In this document: positions 51,395-60,394 of the stretch, piece after piece
Layout of the letters: every line of letters begins with the position of its first letter
Numbering within the stretch: position 1 is the stretch's first letter
Position numbers and translations under genes: made by a program
Notes under the pieces: generated by a model
The model's database searches: none
Told to the model about the DNA's origin: nothing
Seen by the model: only the letters and a program-made list of their open reading frames with translations
DNA from: an uncultured Myxococcales bacterium
Lineage (GTDB): Bacteria; Myxococcota_A; Bradymonadia; UBA7976; VGTA01
Length of the DNA: 64,000 bases
Reading direction: 5' to 3'
NCBI GenBank assembly: GCA_937146725.1
Contig: CAKZRU010000012.1
Location: 1 to 64,000 of the forward strand

Positions 51395-51782
51395 AAGGCC
51401 TCTTTGATGAGTAGAGCTATGTAAGCAAGGGATTAACAGATGTTTATAAGAGGGAGGGAGAGCTGAGGAAGAAAGAATGGAAGGATTTACTGAGGTTTTG
51501 TTTAGGAGGTAGATAATATATAGCAAGCTCATAAAGTGATGTCAAAAAAAATGAAAAGAAAAAGCTGATAAAATACAGTAATCTGATTTATGTTAATAAT
51601 TACATATAGATAGGCACTAATTTATGTTTTGGGACTTGTTTGTTTAGATGATGTTGTTTGTTTGCTTTTCTATTTGATATCTGATTTGGTGTTAAGTTGT
51701 TATTATTACTTGATAATTTAGGAAAAGCTTTTAAGTTTTATTCTTAGGGTTTATTTTACTAAGGGGCTGATTCTACATGAAA
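51395..51782. other. AT-rich intergenic region upstream of the sigma-like gene
   Basis: A region of 388 bp between the sigma-like gene and the LysR gene, both on the minus strand. It holds a good sigma-70-type promoter (51517-51545) and a polypurine leader. Nothing else is recognisable; 51560-51780 is AT-rich without ORFs. Confidence 0.5.
51517..51545 (-). promoter_or_regulatory. Sigma-70-type promoter of the sigma-like gene
   Basis: Minus strand: -35 TTGACA (51540-51545, perfect), 17-bp spacer, -10 TATATA (51517-51522). It lies about 120 bp upstream of the start at 51394, leaving a leader rich in A and G. This is the best promoter match I found in the window. Confidence 0.65.
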
Positions 51783-52670
51783 TCAATCACTTAGGGAGCT
51801 GATAAATTGTTTACTGACTGTACTTAAGGAACGATCTCGATTCCAAATAAGAACGAGTGATCTTTGCATTTCTAGCTCAAGCTTGGGACAGTTTAAACGA
51901 GTCATCCCTTGCCAGAGCCTTTCAGATAAAGTGGAGACAAGTGCAATGCTAGAAGTCAGCCGAGCAATTTCAAGAATACTTTGAATAGACCGTAGCTCTG
52001 TCCAAAGCTGAGCCTGTACCTTATAACGAATAAGCGCATTGGAAATAACTTCTCCAATGGCCGAGCTTGATTCATAAGCGACCAGCTTTTCACCATTTAA
52101 TGCTTCTGGTTCGATGGAGGTTTTAATTTGAGCTAATGGATGGGTTTCGGACACGACAGCAACAATTTGATCGTTAATCAATGCTGTTTCTTGCAGATTC
52201 TGGGGCAATGCTTTGCGATGTTTGGTAATGATGCCAAAATCAAGCTCTCCATTCATCACTCTTTTGACCACCTCAGCGCTACCAGACTCACGAACGCGAA
52301 TGACTAAGTTAGGGTGCTTAGAGAGCTGTTTTGCAATTAAGGGAGGTAGGATAAAGCTGACAGCAGTGGCCCCACCGCCAATGGTCACTTCACCACGATC
52401 AAGTGTTTTTAGTGCTTGGATTTCATTTTTTGTGGCTTGCCAACGCAATAAGCTAGATCTAGCTTCTTTTTCAATAATTCGTCCCGCTTCAGTCAATTTT
52501 GGTCTTGAACGGCCGGGGGCACGCTCAAAAAGCGGTGCGCCTACAAGATCTTCAAGATTTCTTATCCGTTGGGAAATCGCTGGTTGAGTTAGGTGTATTT
52601 TACGAGCTGCATTTGAAAAACTGCCGTGATCAAGTATCGCAAGAAAGGCAAGAAAAAAATCTTCATTCAT
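51783..52670 (-). CDS. LysR-family transcriptional regulator
   Basis: An N-terminal winged helix-turn-helix (residues ~1-65; FSNAARKIHLTQPAISQRIRNLEDLVGAPLFER) and a LysR substrate-binding domain (~90-290; GEVTIGGGATAVSFILPPLIAKQL). The length of 295 residues is normal. It is divergent from acnB (124 bp between starts), the standard arrangement for a LysR regulator and its target, so control of acnB by a metabolite is a reasonable inference. AAGGAAAAG precedes the ATG. The inducer is unknown. Confidence 0.9.
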   Translation of the reverse strand: MNEDFFLAFLAILDHGSFSNAARKIHLTQPAISQRIRNLEDLVGAPLFERAPGRSRPKLTEAGRIIEKEARSSLLRWQATKNEIQALKTLDRGEVTIGGGATAVSFILPPLIAKQLSKHPNLVIRVRESGSAEVVKRVMNGELDFGIITKHRKALPQNLQETALINDQIVAVVSETHPLAQIKTSIEPEALNGEKLVAYESSSAIGEVISNALIRYKVQAQLWTELRSIQSILEIARLTSSIALVSTLSERLWQGMTRLNCPKLELEMQRSLVLIWNRDRSLSTVSKQFISSLSD

Positions 52671-52723
52671 AACTTTTCCTTATCATAAAGATTAAAATAA
52701 TAGACGTGACTTTTAGTATGGCT

Positions 52724-52739
52724 TAATGAACACTCATAA
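52724..52739. promoter_or_regulatory. Candidate LysR operator between LysR gene and acnB
   Basis: TAATGAACACTCATAA contains the inverted repeat ATGA-N4-TCAT with flanking T/A, of the general type bound by LysR regulators. It lies about midway between the two divergent starts. Weak evidence by sequence alone. Confidence 0.3.
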
Positions 52740-52793
52740 TTACTTGTAGTCAATGTTAAGCAAGTTTCTTAAACCAATATATTAAGGAGACTT

Positions 52794-55370
52794 ATGAGTC
52801 AGTTTCTAAGCACCTACAGAGCCCATGTTGAAGAACGCGCTGCTCTTGGCATTCCTCCACTCCCTCTCAATGCCCAGCAAACCGCTGATGTGGTTGAGTT
52901 AATTAAGAATCCAATCGCCGGTGAAGAACAATTTGTTCTTGATCTGTTAACCCATCGTGTGCCACCCGGAGTGGACGAGGCATCTTATGTCAAAGCAGCT
53001 TTTCTTGCTGATGTGGCTAAGGGAAATTATGAGTGTGGGCTGATCAGTGCAGAACATGCTGTAGAGCTTTTAGGAACCATGCTTGGTGGTTATAATGTGG
53101 CACCCTTGGTTGATCTGCTTGATCATGCAACTTTGGCAGAGTTGGCAGGCACTCAGCTAAAAAAGACTCTTTTGGTCTATGATGCATTTTACGATGTAGA
53201 AACTAAGGCGAAAGCTGGTAATACACATGCTCAGGCCGTGATTCAATCATGGGCAGATGCCGAATGGTTCCTGAATCGTGAAGATCTTCCTCAAAAAATG
53301 ACTCTTGCCGCTTATTTTGTGAAGGGCGAGACAAATACTGATGACCTGTCACCCGCTGTTGACGCTTGGTCAAGACCCGATATTCCTTTGCATGCTTTAG
53401 CGATGCATAAAAACCCTCGCGAAGGCTTACCTAATGCTTTGGAGCAACTTGTTGAGGTTCAAGCTAAGGGACATCCTGTTGCCTATGTTGGCGACGTAGT
53501 AGGTACAGGTAGTTCTCGTAAGAGTGCAACCAACTCTGTGCTTTGGCACATGGGTGATGAGATTCCTTTTGTTCCCAATAAAAAAGCGGGAGGCGTGTGT
53601 ATTGGTAGCAAGATTGCGCCGATCTTCTTTAATACCATGGAAGACTCCGGTGCTTTACCCATTGAATGTGATGTTGAGCAAATCAACATGGGTGATGTCA
53701 TCGATGTTTATCCATTTGAGGGTAAAATCGAAAAAGATGGCCAAGTGATCAGCACTTTTGAGCTTAAGTCAGATGTTCTTTTAGACGAAGCGCGAGCTGG
53801 TGGGCGTATTCCATTGATTATCGGTCGTGGCCTTACTACTAAGGCAAGAGAGTCTTTAGGCTTAGCGCCCTCAGAGGTTTTCCGTAAGCCAAGTGCTCCT
53901 GCTGATAATGGCAAGGGCTTTACCTTAGCTCAAAAAATGGTGGGTAAAGCTTGCGGACTTGGTGATGGTCAAGGGATTCGACCAGGTACTTACTGTGAAC
54001 CACAAATGAGTACGGTTGGTAGCCAAGATACAACCGGTCCTATGACCAGAGATGAGCTAAAAGAGCTTGCAAACCTAGGATTCTCTGCGGATCTGACTTT
54101 ACAAACTTTCTGCCACACTGCTGCTTATCCAAAGCCTGTGGATGTAGAAACTCACCATACATTACCTGATTTCTTTGAAACTCGTGGTGGTGTTGCTCTG
54201 CGTCCGGGTGATGGTGTCATTCACTCATGGATGAATCGTATGCTTCTGCCTGATCAAGTGGGTACAGGTGGTGACTCTCATACGCGTTTCCCTCTTGGTA
54301 TTAGCTTTCCGGCTGGTTCAGGCTTAGTTGCTTTTGCCGCAGCACTTGGATCAATGCCCTTAGATATGCCAGAATCAGTTTTGGTTCGCTTCAAAGGCGA
54401 AATGCAGCCCGGAATCACCTTACGTGATTTAGTAAATGCCATTCCTTATGCTGCGATTCAGCGTGGTCTTTTAACCGTTGATAAAAAAGGTAAAAAGAAT
54501 ATCTTTAACGGTAAGATTATCGAGATTGAAGGACTACCTAATCTAAAGGTTGAGCAAGCTTTTGAGCTATCTGATGCGACCGCTGAGCGCAGTGCTGCTG
54601 GCTGTACAATCTTGTTAGATGAGGCTCCGATTAAGGAATACCTTACTTCAAATGTCACCATGTTACGTTGGATGATTGAGCAAGGGTACCAAGATGCAAG
54701 AACGCTTGAGCGCCGCGCACAAAAGATGGAAGCGTGGTTAGCAAATCCAAGCTTGATGAAGCCGGATGCAGATGCTGAGTATGCTGAAGTCATTGAAATC
54801 GATATGAATGAAATCACTGAGCCGATTTTGGCCTGTCCAAATGATCCTGATGATGTGAAGCTTCTCAGTGATGTTCAAGGCGACAAGATTGATGAGGTAT
54901 TTATTGGTTCTTGTATGACCAATATTGGACACTTCAGAGCAGCAGCCAAGTTATTGCGTGGAAGCTCTGATCAAGCGGCCGCCAAACTTTGGGTTGCTCC
55001 CCCTACAAAGATGGATGAGAGTCAACTAAAGAACGAAGGGTATTACTCTGATTTTGCTGGTGCAGGCGCTCGTACTGAGATGCCAGGTTGCTCTCTTTGT
55101 ATGGGTAACCAAGCTCGAGTCGCACCAGGTGCAACCGTAGTTTCAACCAGTACTCGTAACTTCCCTAATCGTCTTGGTAAGGGTGCAAATGTATATCTTG
55201 CTTCAGCAGAATTAGCAGCCGTTGCTTCACTGCTTGGTAAGCTTCCTTCTGTGGAAGAGTATATGCACTATGCTAAGGTACTTGAGAATGATCAAGCAGA
55301 TACTTATCGCTACCTTAACTTTGATCAATTGCCTGAGTATGTTGAAGCGGCAAGCAAGGTTCAAGCTTAA
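52794..55370 (+). CDS. acnB: Aconitate hydratase B
   Basis: Converts citrate to isocitrate via cis-aconitate in the TCA cycle (cytoplasm). It is full length (858 residues; E. coli AcnB has 865) with the N-terminal helical domain typical of AcnB ([22 protein letters not shown]), then the swivel domain and the core. [4Fe-4S] ligands are Cys707 ([14 protein letters not shown]), Cys766 and Cys769 ([11 protein letters not shown]). A ribosome site AAGGAGA lies before the ATG. The gene is divergent from a LysR regulator. AcnB can also act as an iron-responsive RNA-binding protein in other bacteria; nothing here tests that. Codon use (GGT, GCT, CGT, CTT) suits strong expression. Confidence 0.97.
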   Translation: MSQFLSTYRAHVEERAALGIPPLPLNAQQTADVVELIKNPIAGEEQFVLDLLTHRVPPGVDEASYVKAAFLADVAKGNYECGLISAEHAVELLGTMLGGYNVAPLVDLLDHATLAELAGTQLKKTLLVYDAFYDVETKAKAGNTHAQAVIQSWADAEWFLNREDLPQKMTLAAYFVKGETNTDDLSPAVDAWSRPDIPLHALAMHKNPREGLPNALEQLVEVQAKGHPVAYVGDVVGTGSSRKSATNSVLWHMGDEIPFVPNKKAGGVCIGSKIAPIFFNTMEDSGALPIECDVEQINMGDVIDVYPFEGKIEKDGQVISTFELKSDVLLDEARAGGRIPLIIGRGLTTKARESLGLAPSEVFRKPSAPADNGKGFTLAQKMVGKACGLGDGQGIRPGTYCEPQMSTVGSQDTTGPMTRDELKELANLGFSADLTLQTFCHTAAYPKPVDVETHHTLPDFFETRGGVALRPGDGVIHSWMNRMLLPDQVGTGGDSHTRFPLGISFPAGSGLVAFAAALGSMPLDMPESVLVRFKGEMQPGITLRDLVNAIPYAAIQRGLLTVDKKGKKNIFNGKIIEIEGLPNLKVEQAFELSDATAERSAAGCTILLDEAPIKEYLTSNVTMLRWMIEQGYQDARTLERRAQKMEAWLANPSLMKPDADAEYAEVIEIDMNEITEPILACPNDPDDVKLLSDVQGDKIDEVFIGSCMTNIGHFRAAAKLLRGSSDQAAAKLWVAPPTKMDESQLKNEGYYSDFAGAGARTEMPGCSLCMGNQARVAPGATVVSTSTRNFPNRLGKGANVYLASAELAAVASLLGKLPSVEEYMHYAKVLENDQADTYRYLNFDQLPEYVEAASKVQA

Positions 55371-55504
55371 GCTCATTAAAGATTTTTGGGTAAGTTTACT
55401 CATTCATTAAAGAAAGCGACTTACAGCACGATTGCTGTTCATTTTCTTCTCGATAACAGATACGTTCAAAGAACTTATATCTTTTCAGTCGATTTGGAGA
55501 ATGA

Positions 55505-56095
55505 ATGAAGTTTGTTATTGTAAGTTGCTCTCAACGTAAAGAGAGTCAATCACTTAAGGTTGCTCGCTATTTAAAATCACAATTAAATACCAAAGTACAT
55601 GAAGTCTTTCTCTTTGATTGTGGAGAAACACCCTTGCCACTTTGGGGCACTGATCAAGCCGACTCTTCTTGGTCATTGTGGACAGAGCTTTCGACAGCTT
55701 TGACTCATGCCGAAGCGATTATCTTGATTACTCCGGAATGGGCCGGTATGGCCACGCCTCAAGCTAAGAACCTTTTCCTACTTGCTGGGCAAGCGGAGCT
55801 TGGCCATAAAGCAGGTCTTATTGTAACGGTAAGCGCAGGACGAGGTGGCGCTTACCCTATTGCTGAAATCCGTGCATCTTCATACAAGAATACAAAGATC
55901 AACTGGATTCCAGAGCATCTAATTATCAGAGAGGTTAATGCTGTCCTTAATCAGAATGAAGCAACCCAAGAAGCTGATTTATGGATTAAAGACAGAATTG
56001 ACTATGCTCTTGCTCATCTTGAGATGTATGCAGAAGCACTCACTCAAATTAGAGATCAGCTTCCTCATGATTCTCGTTTTACTAACGGGATGTAA
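55505..56095 (+). CDS. NADPH-dependent FMN reductase-family flavoprotein
   Basis: A flavodoxin-like fold of 196 residues: the N-terminal phosphate loop is SCSQRKESQSLKVARYL (~8-24), the middle LITPEWAGMATPQAKN matches the family's P-E-Y/W-N/G motif region, and VTVSAGRGGAYPIAEIR fits the later G-G loop. It likely reduces FMN or quinones with NAD(P)H in the cytoplasm. GGAG lies seven bases before the ATG. A second ATG four bases earlier (55501) is out of frame. It is monocistronic after acnB with 134 bp between. Confidence 0.85.
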   Translation: MKFVIVSCSQRKESQSLKVARYLKSQLNTKVHEVFLFDCGETPLPLWGTDQADSSWSLWTELSTALTHAEAIILITPEWAGMATPQAKNLFLLAGQAELGHKAGLIVTVSAGRGGAYPIAEIRASSYKNTKINWIPEHLIIREVNAVLNQNEATQEADLWIKDRIDYALAHLEMYAEALTQIRDQLPHDSRFTNGM

Positions 56096-56171
56096 AAACC
56101 ATGATCAGGAGCTGTCATTATTTGGCTTGATTAAAAACTGCTTCTTCTCAACCAAACTAATGATTACGGAT

Positions 56172-56543
56172 TTAGCTTTCGCTTGACTCCTCTGAGCTTG
56201 ACCCCTCTGAGCTTGACTCCTCTGAGCTTGACTCCTCTGAGCTTGACGCCTCTGAGCTTGACTCCTCTGAGCTTGACTCTTCGGTGCTAGCTTCATCCTC
56301 GTTGCGGTCACGTTTACGTGAGCGACGATCGTTACTCTTGGTTTCCGCTACATATACCTCAAGACTTCCACCATGGTAAGTCATCGAAATGGTAGAGCTT
56401 GCATCTTCATCGTTGCTTTCTACACTTACGTTCATTGGTACATCTGCGCTTTTGGCCTTAGCAAACTCAACTGCTTCAGCACGACCTTCGATGACTGTTT
56501 CTTCATCACCCCAAGTGATTTTAAATGTTTTTGGCTCTGTCAT
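56172..56543 (-). CDS. Small acidic protein with Ser/Glu repeat tail
   Basis: The start at 56543 (MTEPKTFKITWGDEE) has GGAGG eight bases upstream and is preferred over in-frame ATGs further up. Residues 1-75 are a compact domain with beta-strand pattern (ISMTYHGGSLEVYV). A basic patch (DRRSRKRDRN) then leads to ~40 residues of repeated Glu-Ser-Ser-Ser-Glu, encoded by a 15-bp DNA repeat. No signal peptide. I recognise no family. The Ser/Glu tail could be a phosphorylation target or a disordered spacer. Confidence 0.65.
   Translation of the reverse strand: MTEPKTFKITWGDEETVIEGRAEAVEFAKAKSADVPMNVSVESNDEDASSTISMTYHGGSLEVYVAETKSNDRRSRKRDRNEDEASTEESSSEESSSEASSSEESSSEESSSEGSSSEESSES
56181..56280. 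repeat. 15-bp tandem repeat encoding the Ser/Glu tail
   Basis: The unit GCTTGACTCCTCTGA (plus strand) repeats six times with single-base changes between 56181 and 56270, plus a degenerate seventh to 56285. On the minus strand it encodes Ser-Glu-Glu-Ser-Ser-type units with the frame preserved. Confidence 0.9.
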
Positions 56544-56639
56544 CTTAATATCCTCCATGTTTATTTGAGAAATAGATCGTCTCAGTAAGAACATTCACTG
56601 GACTTTGTCAAGTATAACTCGCAAAACACTGCATAAAGA

Positions 56640-57449
56640 TTAGAAATAGTAGGCCATCATCACAGAAAGATTGTTGATATTATATTCTTGACGCTTGAGT
56701 GGCTCAGCGGCAGCACCGTTATTTTGTTCGCTTTGGTTGGCCTCAATACCGGTATCAGCAATGTTGGCCATTCCCTGAGAATAACGAATTTCTGCCGATA
56801 AAAAGCCTGCGCCTTTTTGCAGGACAAAATATGAACCACCGGCGACTACAAAGCCGTAATCAAAAAAGCCAAAAGGACGACCGGCTTCATCAACAGAACC
56901 TTGACCATCTTGCTCAGCAGTGGTTGACGGTAAGCGCATTGCACCATAAAAGCCACCAGCAAAAAAGGGACGAATCAGTTGACCATGCATAAAGCGTGCT
57001 GTCAGCATGATTGGAATTTCAATAAAGTCCATATAGGTTGATGTTGTTAAACTTTCATTAACAGCTAAGTTATAATCGCTTTTACCCTTCGCACTAAAGT
57101 TTTTGTTTTGATACAAGGCGTCAACTCGCACCGACATTAAATTGTTGAGCCCTTTATCAAAAGTTACTCCAAAGCCAAACCCAAGGTTTCTCTCCGGATT
57201 TTGTACAAAAGGGTCTTTTTCGCGACTTGCATCAAGATTAGCTGAGTTTAAATGGAGGCGAATTCCGAATAAACCATACTGTGCTTTTTTGAGTTGCTTA
57301 TCCAGTCGTTTGGCACCTTTTTGTCTCTTTTTAGCTTCTGCCGAGTGAGTCGATACAGTTTGGAAAAGAAAAATACTCATTAAGAGCATGAGTGCAATTT
57401 GCAATCGACCGGAAACACCTTGCTTGCAATTAAAAGAAACTCTGTTCAT
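56640..57449 (-). CDS. Outer-membrane beta-barrel protein (porin/OMP_b-brl-like)
   Basis: The ATG at 57449 has AAGGA eight bases upstream and gives a proper signal peptide (LQIALMLLMSIFLFQTVSTHSAEA). The mature part starts with a Lys-rich stretch and then shows an eight-strand-like pattern (YGLFGIRLHLNSANL, GFGFGVTFDKGLNNLMSVRVDALYQ, FIEIPIMLTARFM, RPFFAGGFYGAMRL) ending in a Tyr-Phe terminus (MMAYYF), the usual C-terminal signal for barrel insertion. PorT/OmpW-like small barrels are the closest type I can name; function unknown. Divergent from the NYN gene. Confidence 0.78.
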   Translation of the reverse strand: MNRVSFNCKQGVSGRLQIALMLLMSIFLFQTVSTHSAEAKKRQKGAKRLDKQLKKAQYGLFGIRLHLNSANLDASREKDPFVQNPERNLGFGFGVTFDKGLNNLMSVRVDALYQNKNFSAKGKSDYNLAVNESLTTSTYMDFIEIPIMLTARFMHGQLIRPFFAGGFYGAMRLPSTTAEQDGQGSVDEAGRPFGFFDYGFVVAGGSYFVLQKGAGFLSAEIRYSQGMANIADTGIEANQSEQNNGAAAEPLKRQEYNINNLSVMMAYYF

Positions 57450-57592
57450 GATACGATCCTTTATGGAATGAGTTAATAGTAAAGGGATTGATGATCTTAA
57501 GTTGATCAAGAGTCTTTATTACTCTTGGATATAGCTTTGACTTATGTCAAGAAGCTTCAAAATAAGATCTTAATGCTAGAGGAGCAAGTGGT

Positions 57593-58891
57593 ATGTCGAG
57601 TCATTTGGTAGGCTTATTCATAGATTTTGAAAATCTAATCTATGGCTTGATCGATAAGTATGGGGAGCAAGGTGCTTACGAAGCATTTAAAACTTCACTC
57701 ATGTGTGACTTTGCTCATCAATATGGTGATGCTTGCGCTTCATATGCCTATGCAGATTGGCGTATTAAAGCGGTCAATCAATGGCAAGTTGATTTGTATG
57801 GTCGCGGGGTAGAACTAGTACATGTACTCGGTCGAGGCGGAAAGAATGCAGTTGATATTCGTATGGCGATTGATCTTGTAGAAAGTATTTATACCCAGCC
57901 TCAGATTGACACCTATGTTGTTGTATCAGGAGATCGAGACTTTTTACCGGTCATTAATACGCTAAAACGGGCCGGCAAACGAGTCATTGCTTTATCGACT
58001 TCTAGGGCAATGAGTAAGGAAATGAAACGTGTTTGTGATGAAACGGCAACCTATGAGTCTCTATTGCACAATGATACTCAGGCCCAGTCTCAAACCCGAC
58101 CCAAAAAGAATATCAATGATCTACTTGATGAAGTTCTGAGCATTGCTAAAAGTTTTGAGAGTACAATTCTGACCGGAGCCCAACTCAAGCAACTTTTAGT
58201 TCATAGTCACCACGGACGGTTTAGCGAAAAAGACTATGGGTATGTTTCCTTTGGTAGCTTGATGGATCAACTCGCCTTGCTTTCAAGACAAAGATCCCAG
58301 AAAACTTCTGAGGCCTTTCCTGTCCTCAAGCTTGACCGTCCCCTGCAAGGTGATTTGAATATCGCTCTCCATGAGCCAAAGAATCACACCCAAACAGAAT
58401 TACCTGAACGCTTACTTGATTTCCAAAATGCACATGAATTACAACTCGCATTGTCAAGCCTTAAAGGGTATCAATATATGCAAAATGCCCAAGATCGTCG
58501 ACAGGTTCTAGAAACACTTTATCAGGCTCTTTGCTCAAGTGAGGGGGCCTGTTGGGCAGATGCATTAGAAAAAGTTTGCAATGCAGTGGGGCTGTCTAGG
58601 TCACAAGCCTCTAAATATCATGCGGTCTTATTGCAATCGCAAGCTTTTATCCAAGTTGATCCTGATGATGAGAAGCCGGTGAAACAACGAAAAATGAGAC
58701 TGATTGAAAGCCTTAATTCAGCTCAGGCCCTTATCAAACGTTATGAGCAGTCCATTTTGCATAAGATTATCTCTCGTCGAGGAGAGATTACTATCGATCT
58801 TGCTACACAAGTTCTTGGACTTGATCTTGAGCAAGATCACCAATATGTTGAGATGTTGATTCAGATTGCCTCAGAAGAAGCAAGCATTTAG
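57593..58891 (+). CDS. NYN-domain nuclease with OST-HTH/LOTUS-like domain
   Basis: An N-terminal NYN (LabA/DUF88, PIN-like) domain with conserved acidic residues: LFIDFENL (Asp11), VDIRMAIDL (Asp88, Asp94) and SGDRDFLPV (Asp114/Asp116 region). These are expected to bind metal for RNA cleavage. Residues ~165-250 (NDLLDEVLSIAKSF...YVSFGSLMDQLALL) fit an OST-HTH/LOTUS RNA-binding module, often fused to NYN. The C-terminal ~180 residues are helical and unassigned. GAGGAGC precedes the ATG. It leads an apparent three-gene unit with the PLP decarboxylase (33 bp) and a DEDDh exonuclease (overlapping start). Likely cytoplasmic RNA processing. Confidence 0.85.
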   Translation: MSSHLVGLFIDFENLIYGLIDKYGEQGAYEAFKTSLMCDFAHQYGDACASYAYADWRIKAVNQWQVDLYGRGVELVHVLGRGGKNAVDIRMAIDLVESIYTQPQIDTYVVVSGDRDFLPVINTLKRAGKRVIALSTSRAMSKEMKRVCDETATYESLLHNDTQAQSQTRPKKNINDLLDEVLSIAKSFESTILTGAQLKQLLVHSHHGRFSEKDYGYVSFGSLMDQLALLSRQRSQKTSEAFPVLKLDRPLQGDLNIALHEPKNHTQTELPERLLDFQNAHELQLALSSLKGYQYMQNAQDRRQVLETLYQALCSSEGACWADALEKVCNAVGLSRSQASKYHAVLLQSQAFIQVDPDDEKPVKQRKMRLIESLNSAQALIKRYEQSILHKIISRRGEITIDLATQVLGLDLEQDHQYVEMLIQIASEEASI

Positions 58892-58924
58892 ACCACAAAA
58901 AGAAATACGATATTAAGGGAAGTA

Positions 58925-60394
58925 ATGACTACCGAAAGTCTAACGGAAACAGATATAAGCAACCTTTATCCAGTTGATCCAAAACAAGAATGGCCAAGAG
59001 GGACCGAAGAAGTCGCCAAAGGGCTTAATCTTATCATGAGCGCTTTGCAGCATCTTAATCAACTTGAAAAAGAAATTCCGGTTAGAGCCACTTATTCACC
59101 CGAAGCGCTCAGCGAATTGATCGATCTTGATTTTCCAAAAGGACCGACTCATTTGTCGTCTGTGATTGAACGTTTACACGAAGTTGCAAAATTAACGCCT
59201 ACAACATCAAGTAGGTCGTTTTTTAATCAACTCTTTGCAGGACGTGATCCGGCCGCCCTTGCCGGTGAACTTTTTGCCGCTTTTGGCAATCAATCAGTGT
59301 ACACCTATAAAGTGGCTGCACCTATTGTTCTAATTGAAGATGCTCTTATTCAACGCTTAGGTCGGATTGCCGGCTTGAGCAATGAAGGTCAACGCTGTGG
59401 TGGTATTTTTACACCTGGTGGAAGTTTATCGAATTTAGCGGCGATGCTATGTGCACGAGACTTAGCTAATCCAAATTGGCGGGAAGAAGGGCTTCTTTCC
59501 GGACGTATATACACCTCTGCCGAATCTCATTATTCGGTGAGCAAAGGGGCTGGTATTATTGGCATAGGCCGAAAAAATGTGGTCAAAGTATCATGCGATG
59601 AGCATGGTCGAATGGATTGCATATCTTTAAGACAGGCCATTGAAGATGATATGGCCAATGGACTCAAGCCAATCATGGTCATTGCCACAGCGGGAACCAC
59701 AGTCAGAGGAAGCTTTGACCCCTTTGCTCAAATCGCTGAAATCTGTAAGTCATTTGGGCTATGGTTTCATGTTGATGGCGCTTTTGGTGGCACGGCCTTA
59801 TTTCATTCCTGTTTTGCCGAACAGGTTAAAGGAATCTCTTTAGCTGATAGCTTAACTTGGGATGCACACAAAGCGATGGGAACTCCACTTACTTGTTCGG
59901 TTCTACTGACTAAGGATCCGCAAGCTTGTGAACTTGCCTTAAATGAAAGTGCGAGTTACTTATTTCAGGCCGATAGTAACTTACTTAATCCAGGCACTCG
60001 ATCGTTACAGTGTGGACGCAGAAACGATGCACTTAAACTATGGGCTGCTTGGCTATATCATGGAGATGAAGGCTGGATACGCCGTTTAGAGCGTCAACGA
60101 AATCTAGCCTTAGCTTTAGCTGAGGAAGTGAAGCGCAGACCAATGTTTGATTTGTGTGAAGCCCCCCCTTACTTAAATGTCTGTTTTGAAATTAAACAAG
60201 TAGATCAGCACCCACGAATAGACCATGAAGCACTCTGTTATCAACTTCAGGTACAGCAGGATGCTTTGGTGGGTTATGCCACTTTTAAGGGGCGTACCGT
60301 GATTAGAGCAGCAGTGATTAATCCTGCTTTGACCCATTCAGATATTAATCACTTACTGAACTCCATTGAGAATATCGTAAATCATCTCCAATGA
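58925..60394 (+). CDS. PLP-dependent group II decarboxylase
   Basis: A decarboxylase of the Glu / aromatic-amino-acid / cysteine-sulfinate / diaminobutyrate type. Lys316 in LTWDAHKAMG is the Schiff-base lysine, with the upstream His/Asp of FHVDGAFGG as the PLP-stacking and Asp ligands. N-terminal FFNQLFAGRDPAALAGE fits the glutamate/sulfinate-decarboxylase branch (residue ~100). Length 489. The exact substrate cannot be assigned from these motifs. AAGGGAAG precedes the ATG; the stop overlaps the next start (ATGA at 60391-60394), so the two are translationally coupled. Confidence 0.87.
   Translation: MTTESLTETDISNLYPVDPKQEWPRGTEEVAKGLNLIMSALQHLNQLEKEIPVRATYSPEALSELIDLDFPKGPTHLSSVIERLHEVAKLTPTTSSRSFFNQLFAGRDPAALAGELFAAFGNQSVYTYKVAAPIVLIEDALIQRLGRIAGLSNEGQRCGGIFTPGGSLSNLAAMLCARDLANPNWREEGLLSGRIYTSAESHYSVSKGAGIIGIGRKNVVKVSCDEHGRMDCISLRQAIEDDMANGLKPIMVIATAGTTVRGSFDPFAQIAEICKSFGLWFHVDGAFGGTALFHSCFAEQVKGISLADSLTWDAHKAMGTPLTCSVLLTKDPQACELALNESASYLFQADSNLLNPGTRSLQCGRRNDALKLWAAWLYHGDEGWIRRLERQRNLALALAEEVKRRPMFDLCEAPPYLNVCFEIKQVDQHPRIDHEALCYQLQVQQDALVGYATFKGRTVIRAAVINPALTHSDINHLLNSIENIVNHLQ

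Noticed and set aside
51395..51532. N-terminal extension of the sigma-like protein
   Set aside because: It runs over the leader and -10 region of a good promoter and lacks a ribosome site; the ATG at 51394 has one.
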